Shown here one piece after another: positions 53,662 through 62,579 of a DNA stretch of 64,000 nucleotides (position 1 is its first letter; each line of letters begins with the position of its first letter). The notes under the pieces were generated by a model, which searched no databases, was not told the DNA's origin, and saw only the letters and a list, made by a program, of their open reading frames with translations. Made by a program: the position numbers and the translations under genes. Source of the stretch: Guyparkeria hydrothermalis (GTDB lineage: Bacteria > Pseudomonadota > Gammaproteobacteria > Halothiobacillales > Halothiobacillaceae); assembly GCF_023555385.1 (NCBI RefSeq), contig NZ_JAJSED010000001.1, positions 868,001-932,000 on the forward strand, given 5' to 3'.

Positions 53662-54435
53662 TTACTCGACATCCTGCCTGGTTCGACAGGCGGGGAACGT
53701 CGAGCATCCCCAGAAACGCTTGCCGACATTCGCCCCGCGTTTCACCGTCCGCAACACCATCTCGCTACCGCACTTGGGGCAACGTCTCGCGGCATTCGGA
53801 TCGGCGCGCATTTTCAGCTGAGCCACATGCTGACGGTGCGTGGCACGTGTCGCGGCCAGCCGACCAGACCTGATCGCGGCAATCACCTGCCCCACCTGCT
53901 CCTCGTTGAGCACGGGCGTTCCAAACGAGCGGATGTAACGCACGTAGCCGCCGCCCGCCGTCACGTTGGCGGGCATTCGTGTCTTGAACGTGCTGTTGCT
54001 GGTGAAGACTACGACGGAGTGAATCACCTCGGCCGGCAGGTCGAGCATCGCCTCAATCGCCTTGACGTGCTTGTAGTTCTGCCGAAGCGGATTCTGGAAC
54101 GACACCGTCTTCCGGTAGATCTTCTGGGTCCATTTCGCCTGGTTCTCGCCGCCGAAGATCCAGCCCTTCATGTGCTTCGTCTCGACCACAAAGATGCCAA
54201 AACGCGAGACGAAAACGTGATCGATCTGCGTGGTGCCGTCCGGCGTGCGTAGAGTGACATTGTGCAGCGGGTGGTAATCGTCGGCGGGCAGCCGCCACCA
54301 TGCGGTGACCCTCACCAGAAGCTCGCCGAACATGCCCTTGAACCAGGGCGTTTTGGCCAGGGCAAGCACCACGGCAAGCGGGATCACCCACCACAAGGTA
54401 CCGAACGCATTCAGGATCGCGGGAAGGAAGTCCAT
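53662..54435 (-). CDS. NERD-domain nuclease-like protein with C4 zinc finger
   Basis: A 257-residue protein: an N-terminal membrane helix (about residues 10-25), a NERD domain (LHNVTLRTPDGTTQIDHVFV, GIFVVETKHMKGWIFGGENQ) and a C-terminal topoisomerase-type zinc ribbon (CPKCGSEMVLRTV, WGCSTFPACRTRQD). The Asp and Glu-x-Lys of QIDHVFV/VETKHMK are the predicted nuclease residues. It probably acts on DNA at the membrane. A decayed copy of its first 20 codons lies at 57038-57097. The ATG at 54435 has no strong ribosome site. Confidence 0.87.
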   Translation of the reverse strand: MDFLPAILNAFGTLWWVIPLAVVLALAKTPWFKGMFGELLVRVTAWWRLPADDYHPLHNVTLRTPDGTTQIDHVFVSRFGIFVVETKHMKGWIFGGENQAKWTQKIYRKTVSFQNPLRQNYKHVKAIEAMLDLPAEVIHSVVVFTSNSTFKTRMPANVTAGGGYVRYIRSFGTPVLNEEQVGQVIAAIRSGRLAATRATHRQHVAQLKMRADPNAARRCPKCGSEMVLRTVKRGANVGKRFWGCSTFPACRTRQDVE

Positions 54436-54607
54436 TTCGACGGTTATCCGGAAAAATCGAAGCGTATACCAACCCGGCGGACTGGAGAACAATGATGGCC
54501 CCATGCCCATCACTCACGGACAAACACCTGTCCTCCCGCGCAAAAGCCACGCCGCGCAGTACTACTCTTGTTCACATCCCGTCATGACGATCGATCGGAG
54601 GGTTGCC

Positions 54608-55495
54608 GTGAACAGCTGGTCCAGATATCTACTTTCGCTGCCTCTGTTGCTGGGCTCCTCCGTGCTCGCTGCCCAGGACGCCTCCCTTCCACCCTACGAG
54701 ATGGAAACCACGCGCGAGACGGTCAGGCTCGTCGAGGACGCGGCCGATGCCGTCAACCGCAAAGGGGAGTCGGTCTTTGCGGCGTTTCGTGAGCCGGGGA
54801 GCCGCTGGTACCGGGGTGACCGGTATCTCTTTGCCTGGGACCTGCAAGGCAACCGCAAGGTCTACCCGCCGGACCCCGAGCACGAAAAGCAGAACCTGAT
54901 CCGTCTGAAGGACGTCGGCGGCAAGCCGATCGGGCGGATGTTCGTCAGGGCCGCCAAAGAAGGCGATGGCAAGGGCTGGGTGCACTACCAGTGGAATCGC
55001 CCCCACGACCTTCAACCGATCTGGAAATCGACCTACATCGTGCGTGCCCACTCGCCCTCCGGAACCGACTACCTGATCGGTAGCGGGGTGTACCGGGGCG
55101 GCATGGAGAAGGCCTTTCTCGTCGAAGAAGTGGAGGCGGCCGCCGATCTGCTGCGACAACAGGGAAAGGACGCATTCCCCACCCTGCGCGACCCCACAAG
55201 CCGCTTTTTCTTCCATGACACCTACGTGTTCGTCACCGCCGACAACGGCGTGGAGTTGGTCAATCCCGCCTTTCCCGGCATCGAGGGGCGCAACCTCTGG
55301 GATGTCCGGGACAGTACGGGCAAATACCTGGTGCGCGAGTACATCGAACTGGCCAAGGAACAGGGCCATGGCTGGGTGACCTACCACTGGCCGCGGCCAA
55401 CCCAGCCTCAGGCAGATGCCCTCAAGACCACCTACGTAAGGAGCGTCGAGGTGGGTGACGAGACACTTATCGTCGGTGCAGGCATGTATCAGTAA
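54608..55495 (+). CDS. exported double-Cache-domain protein
   Basis: A 295-residue secreted protein. The signal peptide (YLLSLPLLLGSSVLAAQ) is followed by two Cache-like repeats (about residues 40-165 and 170-293), each with an R-W/F-Y/F...DTYVF/RYLFAW strand and a GSGVY/GAGMY end. Cache domains bind small ligands outside the membrane; this one lacks a signalling output and may be a soluble binding protein. GTG start with GGAGG 6 bases upstream. Confidence 0.82.
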   Translation: MNSWSRYLLSLPLLLGSSVLAAQDASLPPYEMETTRETVRLVEDAADAVNRKGESVFAAFREPGSRWYRGDRYLFAWDLQGNRKVYPPDPEHEKQNLIRLKDVGGKPIGRMFVRAAKEGDGKGWVHYQWNRPHDLQPIWKSTYIVRAHSPSGTDYLIGSGVYRGGMEKAFLVEEVEAAADLLRQQGKDAFPTLRDPTSRFFFHDTYVFVTADNGVELVNPAFPGIEGRNLWDVRDSTGKYLVREYIELAKEQGHGWVTYHWPRPTQPQADALKTTYVRSVEVGDETLIVGAGMYQ

Positions 55496-55536
55496 CGTCC
55501 GCCGGCGAGTGAACCGGACCGGGTAACCAAACGCCC

Positions 55537-56883
55537 TTACACGTCAGGTTCAGTCCGGGAATCCAGTTCGGAGGTGTGATGGGCCAGTTGCTCACGGAGG
55601 GCCTCTAGCAGCAGTTCGACCACCGTGGCCCACGCTATCCCCAGCGCCAGCCCCAAAACGATTCCCGACGGTGCGGCCCAGCCTGCCACGAGCGTTCCCA
55701 GCCCGACGGCAAAGAGGACGAAGGTGCCGATGCCGGCGCAAAGCACCGCGGCCCGCCAGTTCCACATCCTGAAAGTGAACGCCGTGGTTTGAACCACGAG
55801 AGCTGCCGCAGCCGTGACGGGTACCGAAGGAAACTCCGCATTCGGGACCACCCCGGCCAGCGCGAAGCGATCGAGCACATAGGCGCCGCCGACTGCGAAG
55901 GCGAGACCGAAGCCGATTCGAAGCGCCGCGCCCCACCCCGCACGCCAGAGCACGAACGCCATTAACGGGATCGCCACCGCAAGAATCCCCGGCCAGTGAA
56001 ACGCCTGGAGACCGCCGCGCGCGAACGTGACGGCCTGGTCCGTTCTCACCTCACCAATCCATTCGAGAACGGGAAAGTCGACCAGCGCGAGGCCGCCGAC
56101 CGCCCATGTGTGGCTGAGCACCAGGACGATACCGCCAACCGAGCCAAACAGAGCGAGGAAGCTAAACGTCAGGCTCAATCCATGGGCCATGCTTGGACTG
56201 AGCCGCCGAGCCAGCCAGCGAAGACCCGGGGCGAGCGTGCGGGCGATTCCGTCGGTGCCGGTAACGCGCAGAGCGACGAGGAAGACCTCTTCCACCCGTC
56301 GCCGGTTTGCCGCGATGCGGACCGCCACCCAGCGAATGACCAACGCGGTGATGAAAAGGATCAGTATCAGAAGAGCGGCCGTCCCAGTCACCTCCTGCAG
56401 AACGTCCCAGGATGCCCCGAGCACGACGCCGAGCGTGCTGAACGTAACCGCCCAGGCCACGCTCGCCGGCACGTCGAACAGCAGGAACCGGCGATAGGAC
56501 AACTGCGAGGCACCAGCGAGAAAAGGCACGATGATTCGGGTGGGCGTGGAGACTCGGCCCAGCACGATCGCCCACTCCCCTCTGCGCTGCATGAAGCCCT
56601 GCACGTGCCGGATGGACGGGCCGAAGAAACGCTGCAGGGGCGCCCATTCAAGCACTCTGGCGCCCCAGTGGCGGCCGATGAAAAAGCCCGTCGCATTCCC
56701 CAGGATCGTGGCAAACACCACGACACCCACCAGCGGGCCCATCTCCACCTGACCACGAGAAGCGAGGATTCCGCCGATCACCACGGCGAGCTCTCCGGGT
56801 GTCACGAAGCCGAGAAAGAATGCGGCCTCGGCCCAGCACAGCACGCCCAGCACGACATAGATCGTCAGGGGCGAGAGCTGCAA
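55537..56883 (-). CDS. DedA-like/degenerate PAP2 fusion membrane protein
   Basis: A 448-residue protein. The N-terminal half (about residues 5-195) is a DedA/SNARE-associated domain: EAAFFLGFVTPGELAVVIGG and GRVSTPTRIIVPFLAGASQL. The C-terminal half (about 225-440) has the helical layout of a PAP2 phosphatase, but PSGH is replaced by PSVP and the later His-containing motif by AAPSG, so phosphatase activity is unlikely. Such fusions occur where the PAP2 half is active; here it appears to have decayed or taken another role. DedA proteins act in membrane homeostasis or lipid flipping. Confidence 0.82.
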   Translation of the reverse strand: MQLSPLTIYVVLGVLCWAEAAFFLGFVTPGELAVVIGGILASRGQVEMGPLVGVVVFATILGNATGFFIGRHWGARVLEWAPLQRFFGPSIRHVQGFMQRRGEWAIVLGRVSTPTRIIVPFLAGASQLSYRRFLLFDVPASVAWAVTFSTLGVVLGASWDVLQEVTGTAALLILILFITALVIRWVAVRIAANRRRVEEVFLVALRVTGTDGIARTLAPGLRWLARRLSPSMAHGLSLTFSFLALFGSVGGIVLVLSHTWAVGGLALVDFPVLEWIGEVRTDQAVTFARGGLQAFHWPGILAVAIPLMAFVLWRAGWGAALRIGFGLAFAVGGAYVLDRFALAGVVPNAEFPSVPVTAAAALVVQTTAFTFRMWNWRAAVLCAGIGTFVLFAVGLGTLVAGWAAPSGIVLGLALGIAWATVVELLLEALREQLAHHTSELDSRTEPDV

Positions 56884-56963
56884 CGCCGATTGAAGAAGAT
56901 CGTCGATGAGTGCCCCCGTGTGCGGTTGAGAGATAGCCGAAAAGTATAGCCAGCACCGACACG

Positions 56964-57014
56964 ATATACCTCCGTGTACTCGGTCCCGGTGAGGAAATCT
57001 CGGATCAGGGCGTC
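56964..57014 (-). pseudogene. fragment of an ATP-grasp ligase gene
   Basis: About 17 codons read DALIRDFLTGTEYTEV, matching QALIQDFLAGTEYTVG in the intact ATP-grasp gene at 61548-62579 of this window. No surrounding part of the gene is recognisable. DNA identity over about 46 bp appears to be around 80 percent by eye. Confidence 0.7.
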
Positions 57015-57037
57015 CTTACCCGTGCGATCCCCATGGT

Positions 57038-57097
57038 TAGGTGGATCAACCACCACGTTGTTCCACGTGCACTCAGGATCGCGGGAAATAGGTTCAT
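57038..57097 (-). pseudogene. fragment of the NERD-domain gene (first 20 codons)
   Basis: Reads MNLFPAILSARGTTWWLIHL, against MDFLPAILNAFGTLWWVIPL at the start of the intact NERD gene (54435). The frame then leaves the match and reaches a stop. It lies 24 bp from the ATP-grasp fragment. Confidence 0.72.
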
Positions 57098-57318
57098 TGG
57101 GTCGATGCTCCTGGAAAGGGCGGAGGTCCGACTCCGTCGCCGTCGTTGCCGAGCCTCATAAGGCGACGATGGACACCGGCGCCTCTCGGATAGCGATTGC
57201 CTCCGTTCATACGGTCACCGCAGGAAGGCGGAGATAGCAACGCATCCGGCGTTATGAGACTGCAGGAACTGGCTGACGGGATCCCCGTTGTGGCAGGCGG
57301 CGAGCAGATATTCGGCCG

Positions 57319-57981
57319 CTAGCGCGCGATGAGCCTTTCGCCTCCTTCACCTTCTTCCAAGCCCCCGACGGGCCTGACACGCCACCAGGCCCAGACAGCG
57401 CTTCCCTCGATCGCGCAACCCAGCCGCCGCAGCCACTCGGCAACCTTGTGATTGGAGTTGTTCCAGAATGCATACGGCTCGGGATGCTCGACAAAGGTCA
57501 AATCGTAGACGGCGTTGTACTTCGCGCCGGCGGCGTTTGCCCGATGATAGGCCTCGAGTGAGGAACGCAACGCGGTCACCCGGTCCATGTCGACCGTCAC
57601 CTCATGGATGTCCTGGATGCCGACGCGAAGCCCCTCCCGCACGCCCTGCTCCGTCGCAGGCTCGCCGGTGAGGCTGCGCCCCAGGCCGGCACGGCTCGGC
57701 CAGAGCAGGGCCCGGCTGGCCTCGATCGTCCCCGTATCGATCTCGGCATACCAGCCCCAGTCACCGTAGGCATAGCGAACGAAACCATGCGCGTGCGGGA
57801 GCACCAAACTGGAATGGCGACCATGGTCCAGCACCAAGACAGCCTGCGGGCGATCCACCGACTCCGGGGGCACGATGGTGGTGGCGCACCCGCTGGACAA
57901 CAGGACGGCACTGCTCGCCAGGGCGATGAAAGAGGACGGCGCGGAAAGGCGCTGGAAGGTTGCCGTGATTCTCATCGACAT
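57319..57981 (-). CDS. DUF2459-like lipoprotein
   Basis: A 220-residue lipoprotein: SSAVLLSSGC gives the lipidated Cys. VLVLDHGRHSSLVLPHAHGF, GDWGWYAEID and NNSNHKVAEWLRRLGC match the DUF2459 pattern (HGxHTxLVLP...NNCN), with N-S-N replacing the usual N-C-N, so the conserved Cys has been lost there. DUF2459 proteins may have a peptidase-like fold; this copy may be inactive. The ATG at 57981 is the best of three close in-frame starts. Confidence 0.78.
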   Translation of the reverse strand: MSMRITATFQRLSAPSSFIALASSAVLLSSGCATTIVPPESVDRPQAVLVLDHGRHSSLVLPHAHGFVRYAYGDWGWYAEIDTGTIEASRALLWPSRAGLGRSLTGEPATEQGVREGLRVGIQDIHEVTVDMDRVTALRSSLEAYHRANAAGAKYNAVYDLTFVEHPEPYAFWNNSNHKVAEWLRRLGCAIEGSAVWAWWRVRPVGGLEEGEGGERLIAR

Positions 57982-58416
57982 GGGTCCGATCATGAGCGAA
58001 ACGGCCGCCACTGTCTCCCGGCATAGAGCAGACCGACTATCTCGACGGGGCGACTGCCCCCTCGCCTCCCGCACAGTGTCACCCAGGCGGCCACGAGAGT
58101 TATGCATCCACGAGGGTCACAAGGCGCCCCTTGCCCCAAATCGAGGGGAGGCACGCGGCGAGTCTCAACACGGTAGACCGAGCCAAGCGCCCCATCAGGC
58201 GCTACATTCGCATCAGTGAAGGCCCTGGACAGCGCCTTTTTTCGCCACCGGACACCTTGCCCGATCACATCGCCGCTTTCGGGCCCGGCAACGAACCCGT
58301 AAAAGCCGAACCCGCCGGGCTTTCCGGCCCCAGGGGCGCAGCACCAGTCGCTTACGCCGGGCCAGCCCGTGTGGGTCGAGCACCCGAATGAGGCCGATAA
58401 CGGGATACAGCTTTCT
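57982..58416. other. 435-bp region with no convincing gene
   Basis: Open frames on both strands lack family similarity and ribosome sites. A wide-loop hairpin AGGCGCT (58197)/AGCGCCT (58231-58237) followed by T6 may be a plus-strand terminator. The promoter of the UMF1 transporter should lie near its end. Confidence 0.5.
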
Positions 58417-59691
58417 ATGTGGAAAATCCTGACCGACAAGAAAGTGCTCTCCTGGGCGATGTACGACTGGGCCAACTCGGCATTTGCGGCCGTCATGCTC
58501 GCCAGCATCTTCCCCGTCTTTTTCAAGGAGTATCTGAGTGCCGGTCAATCCGTCACGACCAGCACGTTCCATCTCGGCATGGCCAATTCCATCGCCGGCA
58601 TCGTCATCGTGTTGCTCGCACCGATCCTAGGCGCCATCGCGGATGCTGGCGAGGCCCGAAAACGCATGCTGCTCTCTTTTGCTGCATTGGGAATGATCAT
58701 GACTGCCGCGCTCTACGGCGTGGCACAAGGAGCCTGGTTGGCTGCAGCAACCTTATATGTTCTGGCTGTGGTCGGCTTTATGGGCAGCGTGATCTTTTAC
58801 GATGCCCTTATCGTCAAGGCGTCTCGGCCAGAGCATTACGACCTGGTATCCGGCTACGGCTATGCGCTCGGCTATCTGGGGGGCGGGATACTGTTGAGCG
58901 TCGATATTCTGATGACGGCCTACCCGACCTGGTTCGGCTTTGTCGACAGCACCGAGGCCGTGCGTTTTGCCTTTGTCAGCGTCGCCATCTGGTGGGCGGT
59001 GTTCACGCTACCGCTACTTTTCAACCTGCCGGCCGACCGGGGCGGAGCCCGGGTCGGCCTGAAGCGTGCCGTCACGGGCGGTTTTCGCGACCTGTACAAG
59101 ACCTACCGCGATATCCGGCAATACAAGTTGGTCTGGTTGTTCCTGGTGTCCTACTGGCTGTATATCGATGGCGTCGACACGGTGGTGCGCATGGCGATCG
59201 ACTTCGGCCTGTCCATCGGCTTCGACAGCCAGGATCTGATCGTGGCGATCCTGATCACCCAATTTGTCGGCTTTCCCGCGGCGCTGCTATTCGGGCTGCT
59301 CGGCGAGCGGATTGGCCCCAAGGCGGGGATCCTGATTGCCCTGGGGGTCTATTTGCTGGTCACGATCTGGGCCTACTTCATGCAGCAGGTCCAGGAGTTC
59401 TACATGCTCGCCGTCGTTATCGGCCTGGTGCAGGGCGGGGTGCAATCCCTGAGCCGATCGCTGTATGCAAGGATTATCCCGGCCGACAAGGCCGGCCAGT
59501 TCTTCGGCTTTTACAACATGATGGGCAAGTTTGCCGCCGTGATTGGCCCGGGGTTGATCGGAACGGTGGCTTTCCTGACGGACAGCTCGCGTCTGGGCAT
59601 TCTGTCGGTGATTGCCCTGTTCCTGGCTGGCGCCCTGTTGCTGTGGAAGGTCGACGTCCGGGAAGGCGAGCGCATCGCCCGCCGTGCGTAA
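58417..59691 (+). CDS. MFS transporter, UMF1 family
   Basis: A 424-residue protein with 12 membrane helices. The family N terminus is SWAMYDWANSAFAAVMLASI, with GAIADAGEARKRML and SYWLYIDGVDTVVRMAIDF. UMF1 (BtlA/Atg22-like) proteins are transporters of unknown substrate, perhaps amino acids. The ATG at 58417 gives this conserved start. Base composition around codons appears slightly lower in G+C than its neighbours. Confidence 0.88.
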   Translation: MWKILTDKKVLSWAMYDWANSAFAAVMLASIFPVFFKEYLSAGQSVTTSTFHLGMANSIAGIVIVLLAPILGAIADAGEARKRMLLSFAALGMIMTAALYGVAQGAWLAAATLYVLAVVGFMGSVIFYDALIVKASRPEHYDLVSGYGYALGYLGGGILLSVDILMTAYPTWFGFVDSTEAVRFAFVSVAIWWAVFTLPLLFNLPADRGGARVGLKRAVTGGFRDLYKTYRDIRQYKLVWLFLVSYWLYIDGVDTVVRMAIDFGLSIGFDSQDLIVAILITQFVGFPAALLFGLLGERIGPKAGILIALGVYLLVTIWAYFMQQVQEFYMLAVVIGLVQGGVQSLSRSLYARIIPADKAGQFFGFYNMMGKFAAVIGPGLIGTVAFLTDSSRLGILSVIALFLAGALLLWKVDVREGERIARRA

Positions 59692-59881
59692 GATAACGCA
59701 GGCGCGTTTATTGTTCCGGCCGGGTCGAGCCTCACCCTTGCCCGGCTCGCCTCTGCGCGAGTGGAGTCTATAGTTCGGAGACACCGATTTCTTTTGCCAA
59801 CCACGTTGCAGGTGTCGCGGAGTGCCCACCCAGGCCCGTCTGGAAACGGCATTCCGGACCGCGGCCCCGAGGAAGGTTGTG

Positions 59882-60937
59882 ATGAACCCCCTGGAATGGA
59901 CCATTGGCCAAATCAACCTGATGGACGCCCTGGTTGCCGCGAGTGTCGCGCTGGGCGTCTTTGCCCTGCTCTTGGTGGCCCAGCGCGTACTCCTCGCCCG
60001 CTGGGCCAAGTTCGCCGAACACACGAGCAACTCCCTCGACGATGATCTGGTGGCGGTACTGCGGCGCACCCAGTGGTGGTTCCTGCTGGTGGTGGCGCTT
60101 TACCTCGGCACGCTCTACCACGACCTGCCGCCCCAGGGCGACCAGTTCGTCCAGTCGGTGACCGTGCTCGGCCTGCTGGTGCAAGCCGGCTTGTGGTCCA
60201 GCACCTTTCTCGTCCAGCGACTGGAGCGCTACCGGCTGAAACGGCGCGAGACCGACCCCGGCAGCGCCATGACCCTCAGCGCGGCCGGCTTCCTCGGCCG
60301 CATCGCGCTGTGGTCGTTCGTCCTGCTGCTCGCCCTCGACAACCTCGGTATCAACGTCACCGCCCTGATCGCCGGGCTGGGCGTGGGCGGCATCGCCGTC
60401 GCTCTGGCGGTACAGAACATCCTCGGCGACCTGTTCGCCTCGTTGTCGATCGTGCTGGACAAGCCCTTCGCCGAAGGCGACTTCCTGATCATCGACAGCC
60501 TGATGGGCAACGTGGAACACGTGGGGTTGAAGACCACCCGCCTGCGCAGCCTGTCGGGCGAGCAGCTGGTGTTCTCCAACTCCGACCTGCTGCAGAGCCG
60601 CATCCGCAACTACGGGCGCATGCACGAGCGGCGCGTGGTGTTCGAGATCGGCGTGACCTACCAGACCCCGCGGGCCAAGCTGGAAATCATCCCCGAGATC
60701 ATGCGCGAGGCGGTGGAGGCATCGGAGGGCACCCGCTTCGACCGCTCCCACTTCAAGGCCTACGGCAACTTCTCGCTCAACTTCGAGACGGTCTATTACG
60801 TACTCAGCGCGGACTACGCTCAATACATGGACGTCCAGCAGGCGGTGAACCTGCACATCCACCAGCGCTTCGAGGAAGAAGAGATCGAGTTCGCCTACCC
60901 CACCCAGACGGTGTTCATCGCCTCACCCAACACCTGA
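59882..60937 (+). CDS. MscS-family mechanosensitive channel
   Basis: A 351-residue protein with four membrane helices and a cytoplasmic vestibule. The pore helix is GLGVGGIAVALAVQNILGDL, followed by FASLSIVLDKPFAEGDFLII. SNSDLLQSRIRNYGRM and the later AVNLHIHQRFEEEEIEFAYP match the cytoplasmic domain. It releases solutes on hypo-osmotic shock. GAGGAAGG lies upstream. Confidence 0.93.
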   Translation: MNPLEWTIGQINLMDALVAASVALGVFALLLVAQRVLLARWAKFAEHTSNSLDDDLVAVLRRTQWWFLLVVALYLGTLYHDLPPQGDQFVQSVTVLGLLVQAGLWSSTFLVQRLERYRLKRRETDPGSAMTLSAAGFLGRIALWSFVLLLALDNLGINVTALIAGLGVGGIAVALAVQNILGDLFASLSIVLDKPFAEGDFLIIDSLMGNVEHVGLKTTRLRSLSGEQLVFSNSDLLQSRIRNYGRMHERRVVFEIGVTYQTPRAKLEIIPEIMREAVEASEGTRFDRSHFKAYGNFSLNFETVYYVLSADYAQYMDVQQAVNLHIHQRFEEEEIEFAYPTQTVFIASPNT

Positions 60938-60963
60938 TCCGAGTTGGCACTCGTCTCCCGCGC

Positions 60964-61488
60964 TTACGGTGACGGCGCTGCCGGGCCGGTGGCCGCGAAC
61001 GCCGCATGGAAACCGACGGTGCCGCGCGGCACGGGACCGTCGAACGGCAGGACCAAGAAGGCCTCGGACGGGACACCCTCGACGCGGAGAGCGGACGGAT
61101 GCTCGAAGCCGAAGCGCGGGTAGTAGTCCGGGTGGCCGACCAGGCAGCACCCGCGCGCGCCCAGACGCTTCAACTGCGCCAGCCCCGCGTGGATCAGCGC
61201 CGCGCCGACGCCCTGCCGCTGGTACTCGGGCAGCACCGACACCGGCCCGTACCAGCCGGGCGTGCCGTCGGAGATCGTCACCGGTGAAAAGGCGATGTGG
61301 CCGACCACCTGCCCTGCCCTTTCGGCAACCAGCGAGATCGTCAGCGCCCCGGCAGCGCGCAACGCGTCGATGATGTATTGCTCGGTGTGATCGCTGATCT
61401 CGAGGGTCGCGAATGCCGCCCGCGTCACCTCGCGAATGGCCGCGAGATCAGCGGGCTCCTCGGGGCGGATGTCGATGGCGTTGTCCAC
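60964..61488 (-). CDS. GNAT N-acetyltransferase, second YhbS-like copy
   Basis: A 174-residue paralog of the gene at 44774-45304: LPEYQRQGVGAALIHAGL is the acetyl-CoA site, and LKRLGARGCCLVGHPDYYPR is identical in both. The GTG at 61488 has AGGGAAAG upstream and gives the same length as the paralog. It is the last gene of a set with ATP-grasp and a further GNAT. Confidence 0.88.
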   Translation of the reverse strand: MDNAIDIRPEEPADLAAIREVTRAAFATLEISDHTEQYIIDALRAAGALTISLVAERAGQVVGHIAFSPVTISDGTPGWYGPVSVLPEYQRQGVGAALIHAGLAQLKRLGARGCCLVGHPDYYPRFGFEHPSALRVEGVPSEAFLVLPFDGPVPRGTVGFHAAFAATGPAAPSP

Positions 61489-61547
61489 GGGCTTTCCCTG
61501 GCAGGATGGCCGAACGACCCGGTCGCTTAGGTCGGCACCCCGGCCGC

Positions 61548-62579
61548 TCAATCCAGCAAGCCGCATCTGCGCGCCGTGGCCTCCAGGATCATGCGCCAGA
61601 GCGTGCTGTAGTCGTAGCCGGCCCAGCTGGCCATCAACGCCATCTTGCCGTTCCAGCTCCAGGTGGGGTTGTAGTTGGCATCCAGCAGGCGCGGCACGCC
61701 GTCGACACTGGCGCGGAAATCGAACCGGGCGTAGTCACGGCAGCCCAGGCGCTGGAACAGTCGCACGCTGTTGTCCACCAGCTGGGCGTAGGTGGCATCG
61801 TCGATGTCCGCGCGCCGGAATTCCAGCTGCTGCCAGTACGGGGATTCCGGATCGGCCTTGGAGCCGTAGGACAGGATCGGCGGCAGGCCGGGGTCGAGGT
61901 GGCTGTAATCGATCTCGAGCGGCGGCAGCACGGTGAAGTCGCCGGGATTGCCGATCAGGCCCACCGTGTACTCGGTCCCGGCAAGGAAGTCCTGGATCAG
62001 GGCCTGCGGCCGGTCGAGCTCGTCGCGCAGCCGCTCGAGGTAGGCCAGCGCCTCAACGTCGTTGTGCACCACGCAGTCGCGCGTGATCCCGACGCTGCCG
62101 TCGGCCGCGTTCGGCTTGATCAGCGCCGGGTAGAGTTCCGGCAGGATCAGCGGATCGGCGGTCAGGTCGACAAAGGTTTCGTTGGGCACCGGTATGCCGA
62201 TACCCATCGCCAGCGACCGCACCATCGACTTGTCCGTGCTCAGGCCCATGGCGAAGGAACCGGCCCCGGTGAAGGGGATCTCGAGGATCTCGAGCAGTGC
62301 CGCCACCAGAGTGTCGTGACGCACCACGTTGCGATAGCCGGTGTCGCAGAGGTTGAGCACCAAGTCCGGCGCGGCCTCGCGCAGGTCCTCGTACAGGCGC
62401 AGGTGATCGTCGTAGTAGCTGAAGCGGAAGCCGTCCAACGGCTCGAGGGCCTCGCGCAGGCGGCGGATGTCCTCGAAATCCTCCTCGGTCAGGCGCCCCT
62501 CCGGACGGTAGGGATACGGCAGGCGCGGATCGCCGAACAGCACGCCGACATGCAGCGGTGGGGTAGCGTTGCGACTCAT
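61548..62579 (-). CDS. ATP-grasp ligase, D-Ala-D-Ala-ligase-like
   Basis: A 343-residue protein with the D-Ala-D-Ala ligase layout: an N-terminal domain (VGVLFGDPRLPYPYRPEG), the ATP-grasp core (TGAGSFAMGLSTDKSMVRSL, YPALIKPNAADGSVGITRDC) and a Mg/ATP end (RFDFRASVDGVPRLLDANYN). It should join a carboxylate to an amine with ATP. No murein genes are near, and the flanking GNAT genes suggest an N-acetylated dipeptide-like product; that is an inference. It overlaps the next GNAT by 4 bp. A fragment of a related gene lies at 56964-57014. Confidence 0.88.
   Translation of the reverse strand: MSRNATPPLHVGVLFGDPRLPYPYRPEGRLTEEDFEDIRRLREALEPLDGFRFSYYDDHLRLYEDLREAAPDLVLNLCDTGYRNVVRHDTLVAALLEILEIPFTGAGSFAMGLSTDKSMVRSLAMGIGIPVPNETFVDLTADPLILPELYPALIKPNAADGSVGITRDCVVHNDVEALAYLERLRDELDRPQALIQDFLAGTEYTVGLIGNPGDFTVLPPLEIDYSHLDPGLPPILSYGSKADPESPYWQQLEFRRADIDDATYAQLVDNSVRLFQRLGCRDYARFDFRASVDGVPRLLDANYNPTWSWNGKMALMASWAGYDYSTLWRMILEATARRCGLLD

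Noticed and set aside
58131-58526. Small frames on both strands before the UMF1 gene
   Set aside because: No ribosome site or family similarity, and they overlap the start of a well-supported gene.
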